Source of the DNA: Clostridiales bacterium
GTDB taxonomy: Bacteria > Bacillota > Clostridia > Peptostreptococcales > Anaerovoracaceae
Length of the DNA stretch: 64,000 nucleotides
Direction of reading: 5' to 3'
Assembly: GCA_009911365.1 (NCBI GenBank)
Contig: QXXF01000006.1
Coordinates: forward strand, 1-64,000
A program made the translations under genes and the position numbers. Position 1 is the stretch's first letter, and each line of letters starts with the position of its first letter. This document shows, in pieces, positions 1-11,925 of this stretch. The notes beneath the pieces were generated by a model. It was not told the DNA's origin. It made no database searches and saw only the letters and a list, made by a program, of their open reading frames with translations.

Positions 1-73
1 TTCCATGGTCCACGTGGCCGATGGTCCCGATATTGATATGCGGTTTGTTTCTTTCAAACTTTTGTTTTGCCAT
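1..73 (-). CDS. tuf: elongation factor Tu, N-terminal fragment (window edge)
   Basis: The first 73 bases, read on the minus strand, encode [20 protein letters not shown] and continue into VDHG, the start of EF-Tu with the beginning of its P-loop. EF-Tu delivers aminoacyl-tRNA to the ribosome. The gene starts at 73 and runs off the left edge, so only 24 codons are visible. It follows fusA, the usual str-operon order rpsL-rpsG-fusA-tuf. Confidence 0.93.
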   Translation of the reverse strand, partial: MAKQKFERNKPHINIGTIGHVDHG

Positions 74-87
74 TTTCAAATTCTCCT

Positions 88-2151
88 TTATTTGTTAATT
101 GATTCGACTAAACTATCCGGCAGTTTCTCAAAATGGTCGAACTGCATCACGTAAACGCCTCGTCCCTGTGTCTTGGAACGAAGGTCAGTGGCGTATCCGA
201 ACATTTCGGAAAGCGGCACGAATCCTCTGACCGCTACCGCGCCGTTGTTCATGTCTGAACCTTCGATTTTACCTCTTCTGGAACTGATATCTCCGATCAC
301 GTCGCCCATGTATTCTTCAGGAACCGTGACTTCTACTTTGAAGATTGGTTCGAGAAGTACTGGCTTCGCTTTCTTGCAAGCTTCTCTGAACGCCATGGAC
401 GCAGCGATCTTAAAGGCCATTTCAGAGGAGTCCACTTCGTGATAAGAACCATCATACAGTTCCACCCCTGCGTCAACTACCTGATATCCTGCCATTGGAC
501 CAGTCTGCATAGCTTCTTTGATCCCTTCCTCGATCTTTGGAATGTATTCTTTTGGAATCGCGCCTCCCACGATCGAGTTCTTGAATTCAAAGCCTTCTCC
601 TGGCTCTCTCGGATAAAGCTTGATCTTAACATGGCCGTACTGTCCGCGTCCACCGGACTGCTTGGCATATTTGTGATCCACGTCTGCCATCTGGGTAATG
701 GTCTCTTTGTAGGATACCTGCGGTTTTCCTACGTTAGCCTCTACCTTGAATTCACGCAGCAGTCTGTCTACGATGATTTCCAGATGGAGTTCTCCCATGC
801 CTGCGATGATAGTCTGTCCTGTGTCTTCATTTGTATACGTTTTGAAGGTAGGGTCTTCTTCCGCGAGCTTGGCCAGGGCGATGCCCATTTTCTGCTGACC
901 TGCTTTTGTCTTTGGCTCAATGGCGATTTCAATTACTGGATCTGGGAATTCCATGGATTCCAAAATAATCTCACTTTTTTCATCGCACAGAGTGTCACCT
1001 GTAGTGGTATCCTTGAGACCTACCGCAGCAGCGATGTCACCGGAATAAACTTCCGTGATCTCTTCTCTTTTGTTGGCGTGCATCTGCAGGATCCTGCCGA
1101 TTCTTTCTTTCTTGCCCTTTGTGGAGTTGTACACATAAGAGCCTGCCTGAAGCGTACCGGAGTACACTCTAAAGAACGCTAGCTTTCCTACAAATGGGTC
1201 AGCCATGATCTTAAATGCCAGAGCGGAGAAAGGTCCTTTGTCATCAGCAGGTCTTTCTTCCTCTTCTTCCTTTCCTGGAACAACGCCTTTGATCGGCGGA
1301 ATGTCCAGAGGAGACGGCATGTAATCTACAACTGCGTCCAGCATCATCTGAACGCCCTTGTTCCTGTATGCGGAACCGCATGTCACAGGGATCATTTCTC
1401 CCGCCAAAGTGCAGGTCCTGATCGCCCCTTTGATTTCGGCTTTTGTCAGTTCTTCTCCTTCCAGGAATTTCATCATCAGCTCTTCATCCGTTTCTGCCAC
1501 GGACTCCAGCAGCTTGTCCCTCCATTCCTGGGCAGTATCTTTCAAGTCATCCGGAATTTCCTCAATGGAAAATTCCTTTCCTAGATCGTCTTTGTATATC
1601 TCTGCTTTCATTTCTACTAGATCAATAATTCCAACAAAGTCTTCTTCTGACCCAATTGGAAGCTGAATCGGCACGGCATTGGCTTTTAGCCTGTCCTTCA
1701 CCATGTCTACGACTCTGTAAAAGTTCGCGCCCATGATATCCATCTTGTTGACGAAAATCATTCTCGGTACCTGGTATTTTTCAGCCTGTCTCCAAACTGT
1801 TTCTGACTGAGGTTCTACCCCACCCTTGGCACAGAGAACCGTAACGGCTCCGTCCAGTACCCGCAGGGAACGCTCTACTTCAACTGTGAAGTCTACGTGT
1901 CCCGGCGTGTCGATGATATTGATTCGAACATCTTTCCATTGTGCAGTAGTAGCAGCAGAGGTGATAGTGATACCACGTTCCTGTTCCTGTTCCATCCAGT
2001 CCATAGTGGCCGCTCCCTCATGGGTCTCGCCCAGCTTATGGGTTCTTCCCGTATAGAAAAGAATTCGTTCTGTGGTCGTGGTCTTACCGGCGTCAATGTG
2101 CGCCATAATCCCAATGTTTCTAGTTTTTTCTAATGGAAAACTTCTAGGCAT
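88..2151 (-). CDS. fusA: elongation factor G
   Basis: Translocation GTPase, 687 residues, the normal length. The G1 motif [13 protein letters not shown] lies near residues 17-29, followed by DTPGH and NKMD and the usual C-terminal domains. Two ATGs are adjacent; the second (2151) is chosen because it sits 5 nt after GGAGG while the first would sit only 2 nt away. It lies between rpsG and tuf in the str operon. The gap to rpsG is unusually long (264 nt) and holds a palindromic element. Confidence 0.97.
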   Translation of the reverse strand: MPRSFPLEKTRNIGIMAHIDAGKTTTTERILFYTGRTHKLGETHEGAATMDWMEQEQERGITITSAATTAQWKDVRINIIDTPGHVDFTVEVERSLRVLDGAVTVLCAKGGVEPQSETVWRQAEKYQVPRMIFVNKMDIMGANFYRVVDMVKDRLKANAVPIQLPIGSEEDFVGIIDLVEMKAEIYKDDLGKEFSIEEIPDDLKDTAQEWRDKLLESVAETDEELMMKFLEGEELTKAEIKGAIRTCTLAGEMIPVTCGSAYRNKGVQMMLDAVVDYMPSPLDIPPIKGVVPGKEEEEERPADDKGPFSALAFKIMADPFVGKLAFFRVYSGTLQAGSYVYNSTKGKKERIGRILQMHANKREEITEVYSGDIAAAVGLKDTTTGDTLCDEKSEIILESMEFPDPVIEIAIEPKTKAGQQKMGIALAKLAEEDPTFKTYTNEDTGQTIIAGMGELHLEIIVDRLLREFKVEANVGKPQVSYKETITQMADVDHKYAKQSGGRGQYGHVKIKLYPREPGEGFEFKNSIVGGAIPKEYIPKIEEGIKEAMQTGPMAGYQVVDAGVELYDGSYHEVDSSEMAFKIAASMAFREACKKAKPVLLEPIFKVEVTVPEEYMGDVIGDISSRRGKIEGSDMNNGAVAVRGFVPLSEMFGYATDLRSKTQGRGVYVMQFDHFEKLPDSLVESINK

Positions 2152-2288
2152 CATATCCTCCCTTCTACCTTTTTGTTTTACTCATTTGATACGCGGCTAC
2201 CGCCGCTGGCTTTCCCTTCCTGTGCGTCCAATGGCACGAAAAAATTATTCGCAGCTAAAAGGCTATAAGCAATTTAACAATCCACCAT

Positions 2289-2415
2289 TAAATGGCGCAG
2301 GAAAAATCGTTCATAACAAGGCAGCAAGGACTTGAGGAGCGGAGCGTACATAAGAAGTACGTGAGCACCGCAAAGTCCGCAGCTAACGCAGGTATGGGCG
2401 ATTTTAACAAGCCAT

Positions 2416-2418
<3 letters not shown>
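2289..2418. repeat. 130-bp nested palindromic element after rpsG
   Basis: The ends are a perfect 8-bp inverted repeat (taaatggc at 2289-2296, gccattta at 2411-2418). Inside are further nested arms: aaaatcg/cgatttt, ggactt/aagtcc, and cgtac/gtacg around a 7-nt loop near 2345-2361. The right end coincides with the rpsG stop codon, so the rpsG-fusA transcript would carry a long imperfect hairpin immediately after the stop. It looks like a dispersed palindromic repeat (MITE-like) or a structured RNA rather than a terminator, as no T-tract follows. No second copy was noticed in this window. Confidence 0.6.
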
Positions 2419-3012
<594 letters not shown>

Positions 3013-3108
3013 CTACAGGATTGTGCCTGCGGTTCTGTAATCCCCGCGGTGCTCATGACTAAAAATTTCTATATTTATGATCAAGAACACTCTTTTATTT
3101 CCCGATTA

Positions 3109-3522
3109 CTACTTCTTAGGGCGTTTCGCGCCGTATTTTGAACGGGCTTTGCCTCTGTTGGCTACGCCAGCAGTATCAAGAGTTCCGCGCACAATATGGT
3201 ATCTTACGCCTGGAAGGTCTTTTACCCTTCCGCCTCTAATGAGCACAACGCTGTGTTCCTGCAGGTTGTGGCCAATACCAGGAATGTAAGCTGTTACTTC
3301 GATACCATTTGAGAGACGGACTCTTGCGACTTTTCTGAGAGCTGAATTAGGCTTTTTCGGGGTAACTGTCTTTACAGAAGTGCATACGCCTCTTTTCTGC
3401 GGTGAGTTGACATTGGTAGGAACTCTCTTTAGGGAGTTCATTCCCTTCCCCAGAGCCGGAGCAGTCGATTTTTTTACGCTGCTGGTTCTGCCCTGACGTA
3501 CTAATTGGTTGATAGTAGGCAT
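3109..3522 (-). CDS. rpsL: 30S ribosomal protein S12
   Basis: 137 residues with the hallmark S12 sequence ([11 protein letters not shown] at the N-terminus, [17 protein letters not shown], and [11 protein letters not shown]). It forms part of the decoding centre; the lysine of TPKKPNSA and the lysine of RVKDLPG are the residues classically altered in streptomycin resistance, and both look wild type. First gene of the str operon, preceded by the rpoC terminator and followed by rpsG. Confidence 0.97.
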   Translation of the reverse strand: MPTINQLVRQGRTSSVKKSTAPALGKGMNSLKRVPTNVNSPQKRGVCTSVKTVTPKKPNSALRKVARVRLSNGIEVTAYIPGIGHNLQEHSVVLIRGGRVKDLPGVRYHIVRGTLDTAGVANRGKARSKYGAKRPKK

Positions 3523-3590
3523 TCTTTTCTCCTTTCCTCTACTGTTTTTCTATTTTAAACCCAAAAGGGGGGTTTAAAAACGTTTGCACA

Positions 3591-3625
3591 TTTTAATCTC
3601 GGGCTTTTTAGGCCCGAGACTAAAA
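3591..3625 (-). terminator. rho-independent terminator after rpoC
   Basis: A 14-bp stem (ttttaatctcgggc / gcccgagactaaaa, one mismatch) with a short loop, A/T-rich on both flanks, lies between the rpoC stop and rpsL. It separates the rpoBC unit from the str operon. Confidence 0.75.
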
Positions 3626-3674
3626 TTAATTTTATCATAGCTTTCCACAAAAAGTCAATTTAATTCTCGATAAA

Positions 3675-6600
3675 TTATTCTTCGTCAAATTCAACGATTT
3701 CAGAAACCTGACCTTCCCCGTCTTCTGTTTCAAATTCTGGCTCCAGGGCTTCTGCCTCAGAGAATCCGTCTTCGTCCAGATCATCCGGCTCTTCTAGGTC
3801 ATCGATCGCGTCCTCCTCAGGATCCAGTTCAAAGAAATCATCTTCTGTTCCCAGGTCCGCTTCGTCGTCAAATTCCATATCGTCCTCAGGATCCAAGGCA
3901 TCTTCCTGTTCCGCTTCCATATCGTAATCCATGTCATCCAGGTATTCGTCTTCTTCTTCCATCATGGCGGTATAGGCTTCCATGAGAGCCGTATTGATGC
4001 CATAATCCAGGTCAATGCTCTTGTAACGCTTCATGCCCGTGCCGGCTGGGATCAATTTACCGATGATAACGTTTTCCTTGAGGCCCTGCAACTTGTCGTT
4101 CTTTCCTTTGATGGCCGCATCGGTAAGCACCCTTGTGGTCTCTTGGAAGGACGCCGCTGACAAGAAGGAGTTGGTCGCCAAGGAAGCTTTTGTGATCCCC
4201 AGCAGGATCCGCTCGTACTGGGCTGGTTCCTGCTCAATGCTCAGTTGATTGTTGGCCTCTTCGATCTCATGTTTGCTATATTGACCGCCTGGCAGCAGAG
4301 AGGTCTCTCCGGCTTCCGTGATCTTGCATTTAGACAGCATCTGACTGACGATGACTTCCACATGCTTGTCGTTGATGTCTACACCCTGCTGTTTGTACAC
4401 CCGCTGTACTTCCTTCAGCAGATATTGGTAAACGCCTTCCACGCCATTGAGTCTGAGGATATCTTTTGGATCCAGCGGTCCTCTGGTAATGTTCTGGCCG
4501 GCCAACACGTAGTCGCCTTCTTTGACATTGAGCCTCGCACCGTAAGGAACGATGTATTCCCGTTCTTCTTCACCACGAACTTTGACCTGCGTCTTGTTGT
4601 CCGTCCTGGCTTCAATGGCTACTACGGTGCCATCCGCTTCGCAAATTTCCGCAAGACCTTTTGGTTTTCTCGCTTCAAACAGCTCTTCGACCCTTGGAAG
4701 ACCGTGGGTGATATCGGATCCGGCAACGCCACCTGTATGGAACGTACGCATGGTCAGCTGAGTACCCGGTTCACCGATGGACTGGGCCGCTGTGATGCCG
4801 ACCGCTTCTCCGATGTTTACCGATTCGCCGGTTGCCAGGTTTCTGCCGTAGCACTTCGCACAGATCCCTGTTTTGCTATGGCAAGTCATGACAGAGCGGA
4901 TGGCTACTGATTCAATGCCCGCGTCTTCGATAGCCTGGGCCTGATCTTCTGTGATCTCCTCGTTCTGTTCCACGAGGATCACGCCAGTCTCCGGATGATA
5001 AACGTCTGTCAGGGACGTTCTGCCGATGATACGCAGTTTCAGGGATTCGATGACTTCCTTTCCATCCGTAAAAGCCTTTACCGCGATCCCTTCGTCTGTT
5101 CCGCAATCGAATTCCCTGACAATGACGTTATGAGAAACGTCTACCAGCCTTCTGGTCAGATATCCGGAGTCAGCTGTACGCAGTGCCGTGTCCGCCAATC
5201 CCTTTCTAGCTCCGTTGGAAGAAATAAAGTATTCCAGTACGGAAAGCCCTTCACGGAAATTAGCCTTGATCGGCATTTCGATGGTTTTACCAGTGGCGTT
5301 AGCCATCAGCCCACGCATGCCGCCGATTTGACGGATCTGGTTTTTACTACCTCTGGCACCGGAGTGGGCCATGATGAACAAGTTGTTCAGAGTTCCCAGG
5401 GAATCCATCAGCGCGTCGGCCACGTCATCTGTGGTTTTGTTCCAAATTTCAATGACCTTTTCGTAACGTTCCTGGTCAGAAACCAAGCCTTTGCGGAAGG
5501 CTTTTTCATATTTATCTACCATCTTTTCCGATTCTTCGATGATGCCCTGCTTTGCTTCTGGGATCTCCATGTCGGAAATGCCGATGGTGATGGCTGCCCT
5601 TGTTGAATAATGGAAGCCCATGTCTTTAATATAGTCAAGCATGATGGCGGTTCCCGTGTTTCCGTGAATCCGGTAACAACGGTCAATGATCTGCCCCAGC
5701 TTTTTCTTGTCACAAAGGAAATCCACTTCCAGAGAGTATTGATCCGTTTCTCTGTCCACAAAGCCTAAGTCCTGAGGAATCTCCTGATTGAAAATGAACC
5801 GTCCTACTGTGGATTCCACCAACTTGCCCCTCACGTCTTCCGCGTCTTTGTACATGCGCACTTTGACTTTTGCGTGAAGGCCGACTTCATGGTTTTCATA
5901 AGCCATGAGCATTTCGTCCATGTCTGTGAAAATCTTGCCATCCCCTTTTTCAGCCGCAGTGTTTCTTTCTTCCACGCCCGGATGGGTTAGATAGTAGCTG
6001 CCCAGGATCATGTCCTGTGTCGGCGTTGTGATCGGGGAGCCGTCCTTTGGCGCCAGGATGTTGTTAACAGAAAGCATCAGGAACCTTGCTTCTGCCTGAG
6101 CTTCTACGGAAAGCGGCACGTGCACGGCCATCTGGTCTCCGTCAAAGTCCGCGTTGAAGGCAGTACATACCAGTGGATGAAGCTTGATGGCTTTGCCTTC
6201 CACCAATACTGGCTCAAAGGCCTGGATTCCCAGTCTGTGGAGGGTCGGGGCACGGTTGAGCATGACCGGATGCTCCTTGATCACGCCTTCCAGCACGTCC
6301 CAGACCTCTGGTCTTACTTTTTCTACCATTCTCTTGGCGCTCTTGATGTTGTGCGCATAGCCGTTTTCCACCAACTTTTTCATGATAAACGGCTTGAACA
6401 GCTCCAGGGCCATTTTTTTCGGCAGACCGCACTGCCAAAAGCGCAGCTCCGGCCCTACTACGATTACGGAACGGCCCGAGTAATCCACGCGCTTGCCCAG
6501 CAGGTTCTGTCTGAAACGGCCCTGTTTGCCCTTGAGCATGTCGGACAGGGATTTCAGCGGCCTGGAGCCTGGGCCTGTCACTGGCCTTCCTCTTCTGCCG

Positions 6601-7508
6601 TTATCGATCAGCGCGTCCACTGCCTCCTGGAGCATGCGCTTTTCATTTCTGACGATGATGTCAGGCGCGCCTAGTTCCAGCAGACGATTCAGTCTGTTGT
6701 TCCTGTTGATGACCCTTCTGTAAAGATCATTCAAGTCAGATGTGGCGAACCTGCCGCCGTCCAGCTGCACCATAGGGCGCAGATCCGGCGGGATCACTGG
6801 AATCACTTCCATGATCATCCATTCCGGTTTGTTCCCAGATGCCCGCAGCGCTTCGATGACTTCCAGCCGTCTGACGATCCGGATCCGTTTCTGTCCAGAT
6901 GCGCCTTTCAGACGTTCCCGCAGTTCTTCGGACAGCTCATCCAGATCGATCTGAGCCAGCAGGTCCCGGACAGCTTCGGCTCCCATGGCAGCCCGAAAAC
7001 CGCTGCCGAATCTGTCTTTTGCTTCCCGGTACTGCTGCTCCGTGAGGATCTCTTTGTAACCAAAGTCCGTGTCGCCTGGCTCGATCACCACATAAGCCGC
7101 AAAGTACAAGATCTTTTCCAGATTCCTTGGCGACATGTCTAGGACAAGTCCCATTCTGGATGGGATCCCTTTGAAATACCAGATATGGGAAACAGGCGCA
7201 GCCAGTTTGATGTGACCCATCCGTTCTCTTCTCACTTTTGCTTTTGTCACTTCTACGCCGCAACGGTCACAGACGATTCCTTTGTAACGGATCCTCTTGT
7301 ACTTTCCGCAGTGGCATTCCCAGTCCTTTTGAGGTCCAAAAATCTTTTCGCAGAACAGCCCTTCTTTTTCCGGCTTCAAGGTCCTGTAGTTGATAGTTTC
7401 AGGCTTCGTAACCTCCCCGTGGGACCAGTCCAATATTTTTTCCGTCGATGCCAGACCGATCTGCAGGGACTCAAAATTATTTAACTCGTAGTTATTGTTT
7501 TCACTCAT
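3675..7508 (-). CDS. rpoC: RNA polymerase beta' subunit with acidic C-terminal tail
   Basis: Catalytic subunit of RNA polymerase, 1277 residues. The active-site motif [12 protein letters not shown] is intact, the N-terminal zinc site ([20 protein letters not shown]) is present, and the second Cys cluster ([13 protein letters not shown]) is in place. The last roughly 90 residues are an Asp/Glu-rich, low-complexity tail beyond the conserved core, making it longer than typical firmicute homologues of about 1200 residues. It follows rpoB by 36 nt and ends at an intrinsic terminator. Confidence 0.97.
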   Translation of the reverse strand: MSENNNYELNNFESLQIGLASTEKILDWSHGEVTKPETINYRTLKPEKEGLFCEKIFGPQKDWECHCGKYKRIRYKGIVCDRCGVEVTKAKVRRERMGHIKLAAPVSHIWYFKGIPSRMGLVLDMSPRNLEKILYFAAYVVIEPGDTDFGYKEILTEQQYREAKDRFGSGFRAAMGAEAVRDLLAQIDLDELSEELRERLKGASGQKRIRIVRRLEVIEALRASGNKPEWMIMEVIPVIPPDLRPMVQLDGGRFATSDLNDLYRRVINRNNRLNRLLELGAPDIIVRNEKRMLQEAVDALIDNGRRGRPVTGPGSRPLKSLSDMLKGKQGRFRQNLLGKRVDYSGRSVIVVGPELRFWQCGLPKKMALELFKPFIMKKLVENGYAHNIKSAKRMVEKVRPEVWDVLEGVIKEHPVMLNRAPTLHRLGIQAFEPVLVEGKAIKLHPLVCTAFNADFDGDQMAVHVPLSVEAQAEARFLMLSVNNILAPKDGSPITTPTQDMILGSYYLTHPGVEERNTAAEKGDGKIFTDMDEMLMAYENHEVGLHAKVKVRMYKDAEDVRGKLVESTVGRFIFNQEIPQDLGFVDRETDQYSLEVDFLCDKKKLGQIIDRCYRIHGNTGTAIMLDYIKDMGFHYSTRAAITIGISDMEIPEAKQGIIEESEKMVDKYEKAFRKGLVSDQERYEKVIEIWNKTTDDVADALMDSLGTLNNLFIMAHSGARGSKNQIRQIGGMRGLMANATGKTIEMPIKANFREGLSVLEYFISSNGARKGLADTALRTADSGYLTRRLVDVSHNVIVREFDCGTDEGIAVKAFTDGKEVIESLKLRIIGRTSLTDVYHPETGVILVEQNEEITEDQAQAIEDAGIESVAIRSVMTCHSKTGICAKCYGRNLATGESVNIGEAVGITAAQSIGEPGTQLTMRTFHTGGVAGSDITHGLPRVEELFEARKPKGLAEICEADGTVVAIEARTDNKTQVKVRGEEEREYIVPYGARLNVKEGDYVLAGQNITRGPLDPKDILRLNGVEGVYQYLLKEVQRVYKQQGVDINDKHVEVIVSQMLSKCKITEAGETSLLPGGQYSKHEIEEANNQLSIEQEPAQYERILLGITKASLATNSFLSAASFQETTRVLTDAAIKGKNDKLQGLKENVIIGKLIPAGTGMKRYKSIDLDYGINTALMEAYTAMMEEEDEYLDDMDYDMEAEQEDALDPEDDMEFDDEADLGTEDDFFELDPEEDAIDDLEEPDDLDEDGFSEAEALEPEFETEDGEGQVSEIVEFDEE

Positions 7509-7544
7509 TGGTCACTCTCCTTCCCTATAGCGAGCGCAGAACAA

Positions 7545-10500
7545 TTATAACTGTTCTTCCATATCTTCGGACATGTCTTCAGCAAAATCTTCCAATTCAT
7601 CTTCCAGAGCGTCATCGTCCGCTCCTTCCTCTGAAAATCCGCCGTCTTCAAAAATTTCATCTTCATCCGCTACGTCAGGATCTGCGTCTATGATATCTTC
7701 GATGGCCGACAGCCCTTCCATTTCAGGCGCTTCTTTGATTTCGATCTCTTCGTTGTCTTCTGTCAGCACCTTTACGTCCAGGCCAAGGCTCTGCATTTCT
7801 TTGATCAATACCTTGAAGGATTCTGGAATCCCTGGTTCTGGAATATTTTCACCTTTGACGATAGCTTCATACGTCTTGACGCGGCCTACAATGTCATCGG
7901 ATTTCACGGTCAGGATCTCCTGCAGGGTATATGCCGCGCCGTACGCTTCCAGCGCCCATACTTCCATCTCTCCGAAACGCTGTCCGCCGAACTGCGCTTT
8001 ACCGCCCAGCGGCTGCTGCGTTACCAGCGAGTACGGACCCGTGCTCCTGGCGTGGATCTTATCATCTACCAGATGGTGGAGTTTCAGCATATACATGTAG
8101 CCAACAGTTACTGGATTGTCGAACGGTTCTCCCGTACGACCGTCCCGCAAGGTCAGCTTGCCACTCTTGTCAACGCCCACCTCGTCCAACAGCTGAATGA
8201 TATCTTTTTCCGTGGCCCCGTCAAATACTGGAGTGGCGATATACCAGTCTTTCCTCTTGGCCGCCAGTCCCAGGTGAACTTCCAATACCTGACCGACATT
8301 CATTCGGGAAGGCACGCCCAGCGGATTGAGCATGACCTGCAGGGACTGCCCGTTTTCCATGAACGGCATATCTTCTTCTGGCAGGATTCTGGAAATGACA
8401 CCCTTGTTTCCATGGCGGCCAGCCATTTTGTCGCCTACGTTGATCTTTCTCTTGGTGGCGATATAGCAGCGCACCAGTTTGTTCACGCCTGGAGGCAGCT
8501 CATCTCCTTTTTCCCGTGAAAATATTTTAACATCCACCACAATGCCTGTCTCTCCATGAGGCACGCGCAGCGAGGTGTCTCGCACTTCTCTTGCCTTTTC
8601 GCCAAATATGGCTCTCAACAGCCGTTCTTCGGCCGTTAGCTCCGTTTCACCCTTTGGCGTGACTTTACCTACCAGAATGTCAGATGCGTTGACTTCCGCG
8701 CCTCTGCGGATGATACCGTCTTCATCCAAATCTTTCAGCGCATCTTCTCCTACATTCGGAATATCCCGGGTGATTTCTTCGGGCCCTAGTTTGGTGTCTC
8801 TAGCTTCGGATTCATATTCTTCGATATGAATGGACGTGAGCACGTCTTCCATGATCAACCGTTCGTTGAGAATGATTGCGTCCTCGTAGTTGTAACCTTC
8901 CCACGTCATGAAGCCGATGAGCAGGTTCTTGCCCAATGCCACTTCACCATTGTCCGTGGATGGACCATCCGCGATGACCTCTCCTGCGTCTACATGTTCA
9001 CCGTGGCACACGATAGGCCTTTGGTTGATGCAGGTACCCTGATTGGAACGTTTAAATTTCAGCAGCGTGTACCGATCCGCGCCTTTTCCGTCATCTCTGC
9101 GGATAGCGATCCGATCCGCGTCTACGAACTCCACGGTCCCGGAGTGCTTTGCCACCTGAACCACACCGGAGTCCTTTGCCGCTCTGTGTTCCATACCAGT
9201 GCCTACGATCGGTGCTTCCGCCACTAAGAGCGGTACAGCCTGACGCTGCATGTTGGATCCCATCAGCGCCCGATTCGCATCGTCGTTTTCCAGGAATGGG
9301 ATCATGGCCGTGGCTACGGAAACTACCTGCTTTGGCGATACGTCCATATAGTCGATCTGATCTCTTGGCATCAGATCGATTTCGCCGCCTACCCCCCGGG
9401 AAGCGACTTTCATATTCACGAAGTGGCCCTCTGAATCAAGAGGTTCATTGGCCTGGGCCACGATTTTATCTTCTTCATCATCCGCAGTCAAGTAATGGAT
9501 CTCATCCGTTACCCTTCCTGTCTCCTTGTCCACTACCCGGTAAGGGGTCTCGATAAAGCCATATTCGTTGATGATTCCATAGGTGGTCAAGGAACCGATC
9601 AGCCCGATATTAGGACCTTCTGGCGTCTCGATAGGACACATTCTGCCGTAATGGGAATGATGCACGTCGCGGACCTCAAATCCGGCCCGTTCTCTGGACA
9701 GACCGCCAGGCCCCAACGCAGAAAGCCTCCTCTTGTGGGTCAGCTCCGCCAGAGGATTCGTCTGGTCCATGAACTGGGACAGCTGGGAACTTCCAAAAAA
9801 CTCCTTTATGGCCGCAGTGACCGGCCTAATGTTCATCAAGGCCTGCGGTGTAGCCATTTCCAGATCCTGCTGCTGGGTGGTCATCCGTTCTTTGACGGTC
9901 CTCTCCATCCTAGCCAGCCCGATCCGGAACTGGTTTTGGAGCAGTTCTCCCACGGTCCTTAGCCTTCTATTTCCTAAATGGTCGATGTCATCCGTGTCAC
10001 CGATACCATAGTTCAGATTCAGGATATAGCTGACCGAGGCAATGATATCCGCGATCAAAATATGCTTTGGCGAAAGATCGTTCTTTCTGGAAATCAGCGT
10101 TTCCTTGATGGCATAATCCTCTTCTCCCTCTACTTCCTGGAGTATTTCCATAAGAACTGGATAGTAAACCTTTTCCGGGATTTTCGTATCAGACAAGTCA
10201 ATGTCCACATATTCACGGATATCCACGAATTGATTGCCGATCACCTTTGTAACGGTTTCTTCATCGCTCCCATATACAAAGATATGATGCACGCCCGCGT
10301 TTTCGATCCGCCGGGCCATGCTGTCGCTGATCCGTTCGTCCTTTTCCACCAGGATCTCCCCTGTGTTTGGATCCATGATGGTTTCAGCCGCCACGCATCC
10401 GGCGCCGCGGTTGAACAAACCTAATTTTTTGTTGTATTTGTACCTGCCCACTTTGGAAAGGTCATAACGTTTTGGATCAAAAAACAGCGAACGGAGCAAA

Positions 10501-11252
10501 GACTCGGCACTCTCCACCGTAGGCGGTTCGCCAGGTCTCAGCTTTTTGTAGATTTCTTTCAACCCCTCTTCGTAATTGTCAGTAGCGTCTTTTTCAAGCG
10601 TGCGCAGCAGGCGTTCATCTTCGCCGAAGGTTTCGATGATCTCCTGATCGGATCCCAGTCCCAATGCTCTAAGGAGTGTTGTTACCGGCTGTTTCCTGGT
10701 ACGGTCCACCCGCACGGAAATAATCTCATTGGAATCCGTTTCATATTCCAGCCATGCTCCCCTGTTTGGAATGATCGTCGTGGAGAAAAGATTCTTACCC
10801 GACTTGTCTATCTCTACCGCATAATAAGGCCCTGGCGAGCGCACCAGCTGGGTTACCACTACCCGCTCCGCGCCATTGTAGATGAAGGTGCCTTTTTCTG
10901 TCATCAGCGGGAAGTCCCCCATAAATACTTCCTGCTCTTTTACGTCCCCTTTTTCATTGATGAGTCTTACTTTCACTTTAAGCGGAGCCGCATAAGTCAC
11001 ATCCCTCTCCTTGCACTCCTCTTGCTCGTATTTCGGAGGATCGTTCAAGGAATAGTCGATAAATTCCAGTACTAAATTTCCTGCGTAATCCTTGATCGGG
11101 GATATGTCTTCGAAAACCTCCTGGAGGCCTTCTCGAATGAACCAATCGTAGGAATCCGTTTGAATCTGTATCAGATTTGGCACTTCCGCGACTTCATTGA
11201 TCTTGGAAAATGTCATACGGTCTTTTCTACCCAATTTTACTGGTTTTGGCAT
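7545..11252 (-). CDS. rpoB: RNA polymerase beta subunit with acidic C-terminal tail
   Basis: 1235 residues with the canonical beta features: the rifampicin-pocket region ([22 protein letters not shown]), the [10 protein letters not shown] block and the [10 protein letters not shown] motif. The ATG at 11252 ([13 protein letters not shown]) follows AAGGAG by 7 nt; an upstream in-frame start would add 8 residues without a ribosome site. As in RpoC, about 60 strongly acidic residues follow the conserved core. Unusually, rplL is not immediately upstream: the microcompartment operon ends there, and rpoB has its own promoter. Confidence 0.97.
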   Translation of the reverse strand: MPKPVKLGRKDRMTFSKINEVAEVPNLIQIQTDSYDWFIREGLQEVFEDISPIKDYAGNLVLEFIDYSLNDPPKYEQEECKERDVTYAAPLKVKVRLINEKGDVKEQEVFMGDFPLMTEKGTFIYNGAERVVVTQLVRSPGPYYAVEIDKSGKNLFSTTIIPNRGAWLEYETDSNEIISVRVDRTRKQPVTTLLRALGLGSDQEIIETFGEDERLLRTLEKDATDNYEEGLKEIYKKLRPGEPPTVESAESLLRSLFFDPKRYDLSKVGRYKYNKKLGLFNRGAGCVAAETIMDPNTGEILVEKDERISDSMARRIENAGVHHIFVYGSDEETVTKVIGNQFVDIREYVDIDLSDTKIPEKVYYPVLMEILQEVEGEEDYAIKETLISRKNDLSPKHILIADIIASVSYILNLNYGIGDTDDIDHLGNRRLRTVGELLQNQFRIGLARMERTVKERMTTQQQDLEMATPQALMNIRPVTAAIKEFFGSSQLSQFMDQTNPLAELTHKRRLSALGPGGLSRERAGFEVRDVHHSHYGRMCPIETPEGPNIGLIGSLTTYGIINEYGFIETPYRVVDKETGRVTDEIHYLTADDEEDKIVAQANEPLDSEGHFVNMKVASRGVGGEIDLMPRDQIDYMDVSPKQVVSVATAMIPFLENDDANRALMGSNMQRQAVPLLVAEAPIVGTGMEHRAAKDSGVVQVAKHSGTVEFVDADRIAIRRDDGKGADRYTLLKFKRSNQGTCINQRPIVCHGEHVDAGEVIADGPSTDNGEVALGKNLLIGFMTWEGYNYEDAIILNERLIMEDVLTSIHIEEYESEARDTKLGPEEITRDIPNVGEDALKDLDEDGIIRRGAEVNASDILVGKVTPKGETELTAEERLLRAIFGEKAREVRDTSLRVPHGETGIVVDVKIFSREKGDELPPGVNKLVRCYIATKRKINVGDKMAGRHGNKGVISRILPEEDMPFMENGQSLQVMLNPLGVPSRMNVGQVLEVHLGLAAKRKDWYIATPVFDGATEKDIIQLLDEVGVDKSGKLTLRDGRTGEPFDNPVTVGYMYMLKLHHLVDDKIHARSTGPYSLVTQQPLGGKAQFGGQRFGEMEVWALEAYGAAYTLQEILTVKSDDIVGRVKTYEAIVKGENIPEPGIPESFKVLIKEMQSLGLDVKVLTEDNEEIEIKEAPEMEGLSAIEDIIDADPDVADEDEIFEDGGFSEEGADDDALEDELEDFAEDMSEDMEEQL

Positions 11253-11349
11253 ATTATCACTCCTTATGTCTTTCAAAAACTGGAAATGAAAGAATCCAAA
11301 ATTCTTCTTTCCTGCATTAAAGCAAAATCTATTTGCGTGGCAGTCTAAT

Positions 11350-11378
11350 ATGATATCACACTATCGTCAATTCGTCAA
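11350..11378 (-). promoter_or_regulatory. sigma-A-type promoter for rpoBC
   Basis: On the minus strand TTGACG (11373-11378) and TATCAT (11350-11355) are separated by exactly 17 bp, about 100 nt upstream of rpoB. A small hairpin (gaaagaat / attcttctttc, 11288-11311) lies in the leader just before the ribosome site. The promoter fits the fact that rpoB is cut off from rplL. Confidence 0.65.
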
Positions 11379-11425
11379 CATTTTTTGGAAAATTAATGAA
11401 GCAGCAATTTTTTTGAAGCGTACGA

Positions 11426-11470
11426 ATAAAAATGTGCATAATCCGACTTAATCATCGTAGTTATGCACAC
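11426..11470 (-). terminator. terminator of the microcompartment operon
   Basis: A perfect 9-bp inverted repeat (tgtgcataa 11433-11441, ttatgcaca 11461-11469) followed on the minus strand by TTTTTATT. It lies after the last reading frame of the cut operon and before the rpoB promoter. The stem is A/T-rich, so its strength is uncertain. Confidence 0.55.
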
Positions 11471-11479
11471 TAGAAAGTT

Positions 11480-11569
11480 TTAGCGCATCAATTCCCCAAC
11501 CAACGAAACTGGCATTTGCCGTATCCTGCGTATCAGGCCACCTGCTGCGATGCTGGTAAATCCTCTCAT
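11480..11569 (-). CDS. possible 29-residue peptide after the SMR gene
   Basis: An ATG at 11569 lies 3-5 nt after an AAGGAGG site that begins at the stop codon of the SMR transporter gene. It opens a 29-codon frame starting MRGFTSIAAGGLIRRIR and ending before the operon terminator. The first part is Gly/Ala-rich and the second basic. No family is recognised. It could be a genuine small protein, or the remains of a truncated longer gene whose translation signal survives. Confidence 0.35.
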   Translation of the reverse strand: MRGFTSIAAGGLIRRIRQMPVSLVGELMR

Positions 11570-11578
11570 CGATCCTCC

Positions 11579-11902
11579 TTAACGGGGCGTGCCAAAAAGA
11601 TTGAGGACCACTACTCCTGCCAGAATAAGCATGATCCCAAATATACCTGCCATTGTAATCCCCTCTTTGAACAAAAAGACAGAAAGCAGAGTGGACACAA
11701 CGATTCCCAAGCCTGACCAGAGCGCATAGGCAAAGCTCAGGTTGATATGCTCCAGCGCCCTGGAAAAACAATAAAAACATATGCTATAGGATACAATGGT
11801 AACAAGAGAAGGAACCAGCTTCGTAAAGCCCTCTGTATATTTCAGGAAAGTGGTCCCCAGCAGTTCTCCCCCGATTGCTATCGCTAAAAAAACATGATAC
11901 AT
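11579..11902 (-). CDS. small multidrug resistance (SMR/EmrE) family transporter
   Basis: 107 residues with four hydrophobic helices and the SMR-type membrane glutamate near the N-terminus (AIAIGGELLGTTFLKYTEGF). The C-terminal helix ends GIMLILAGVVVLNLFG. The ATG at 11902 (MYHVFLAIA) is preferred over one 12 codons upstream because it follows a GAGGAG site and gives the normal SMR length. SMR proteins exchange cationic, often quaternary, amines for protons as dimers. EmrE-like genes occur in known choline TMA-lyase clusters, so a role in choline or trimethylamine movement is a reasonable inference, not shown by the sequence. Confidence 0.85.
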   Translation of the reverse strand: MYHVFLAIAIGGELLGTTFLKYTEGFTKLVPSLVTIVSYSICFYCFSRALEHINLSFAYALWSGLGIVVSTLLSVFLFKEGITMAGIFGIMLILAGVVVLNLFGTPR

Positions 11903-11925
11903 TTCCCTGTTTGCTCCTCTCAAAA

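Noticed and set aside
439-1182. Long plus-strand frame inside fusA
   Set aside because: It is antisense to a strongly conserved gene, with no ribosome site or recognisable domain.
11448-11780. A 110-residue minus-strand frame overlapping the SMR gene
   Set aside because: It runs in another frame of a clear SMR transporter, has a composition unlike a protein and no ribosome site.
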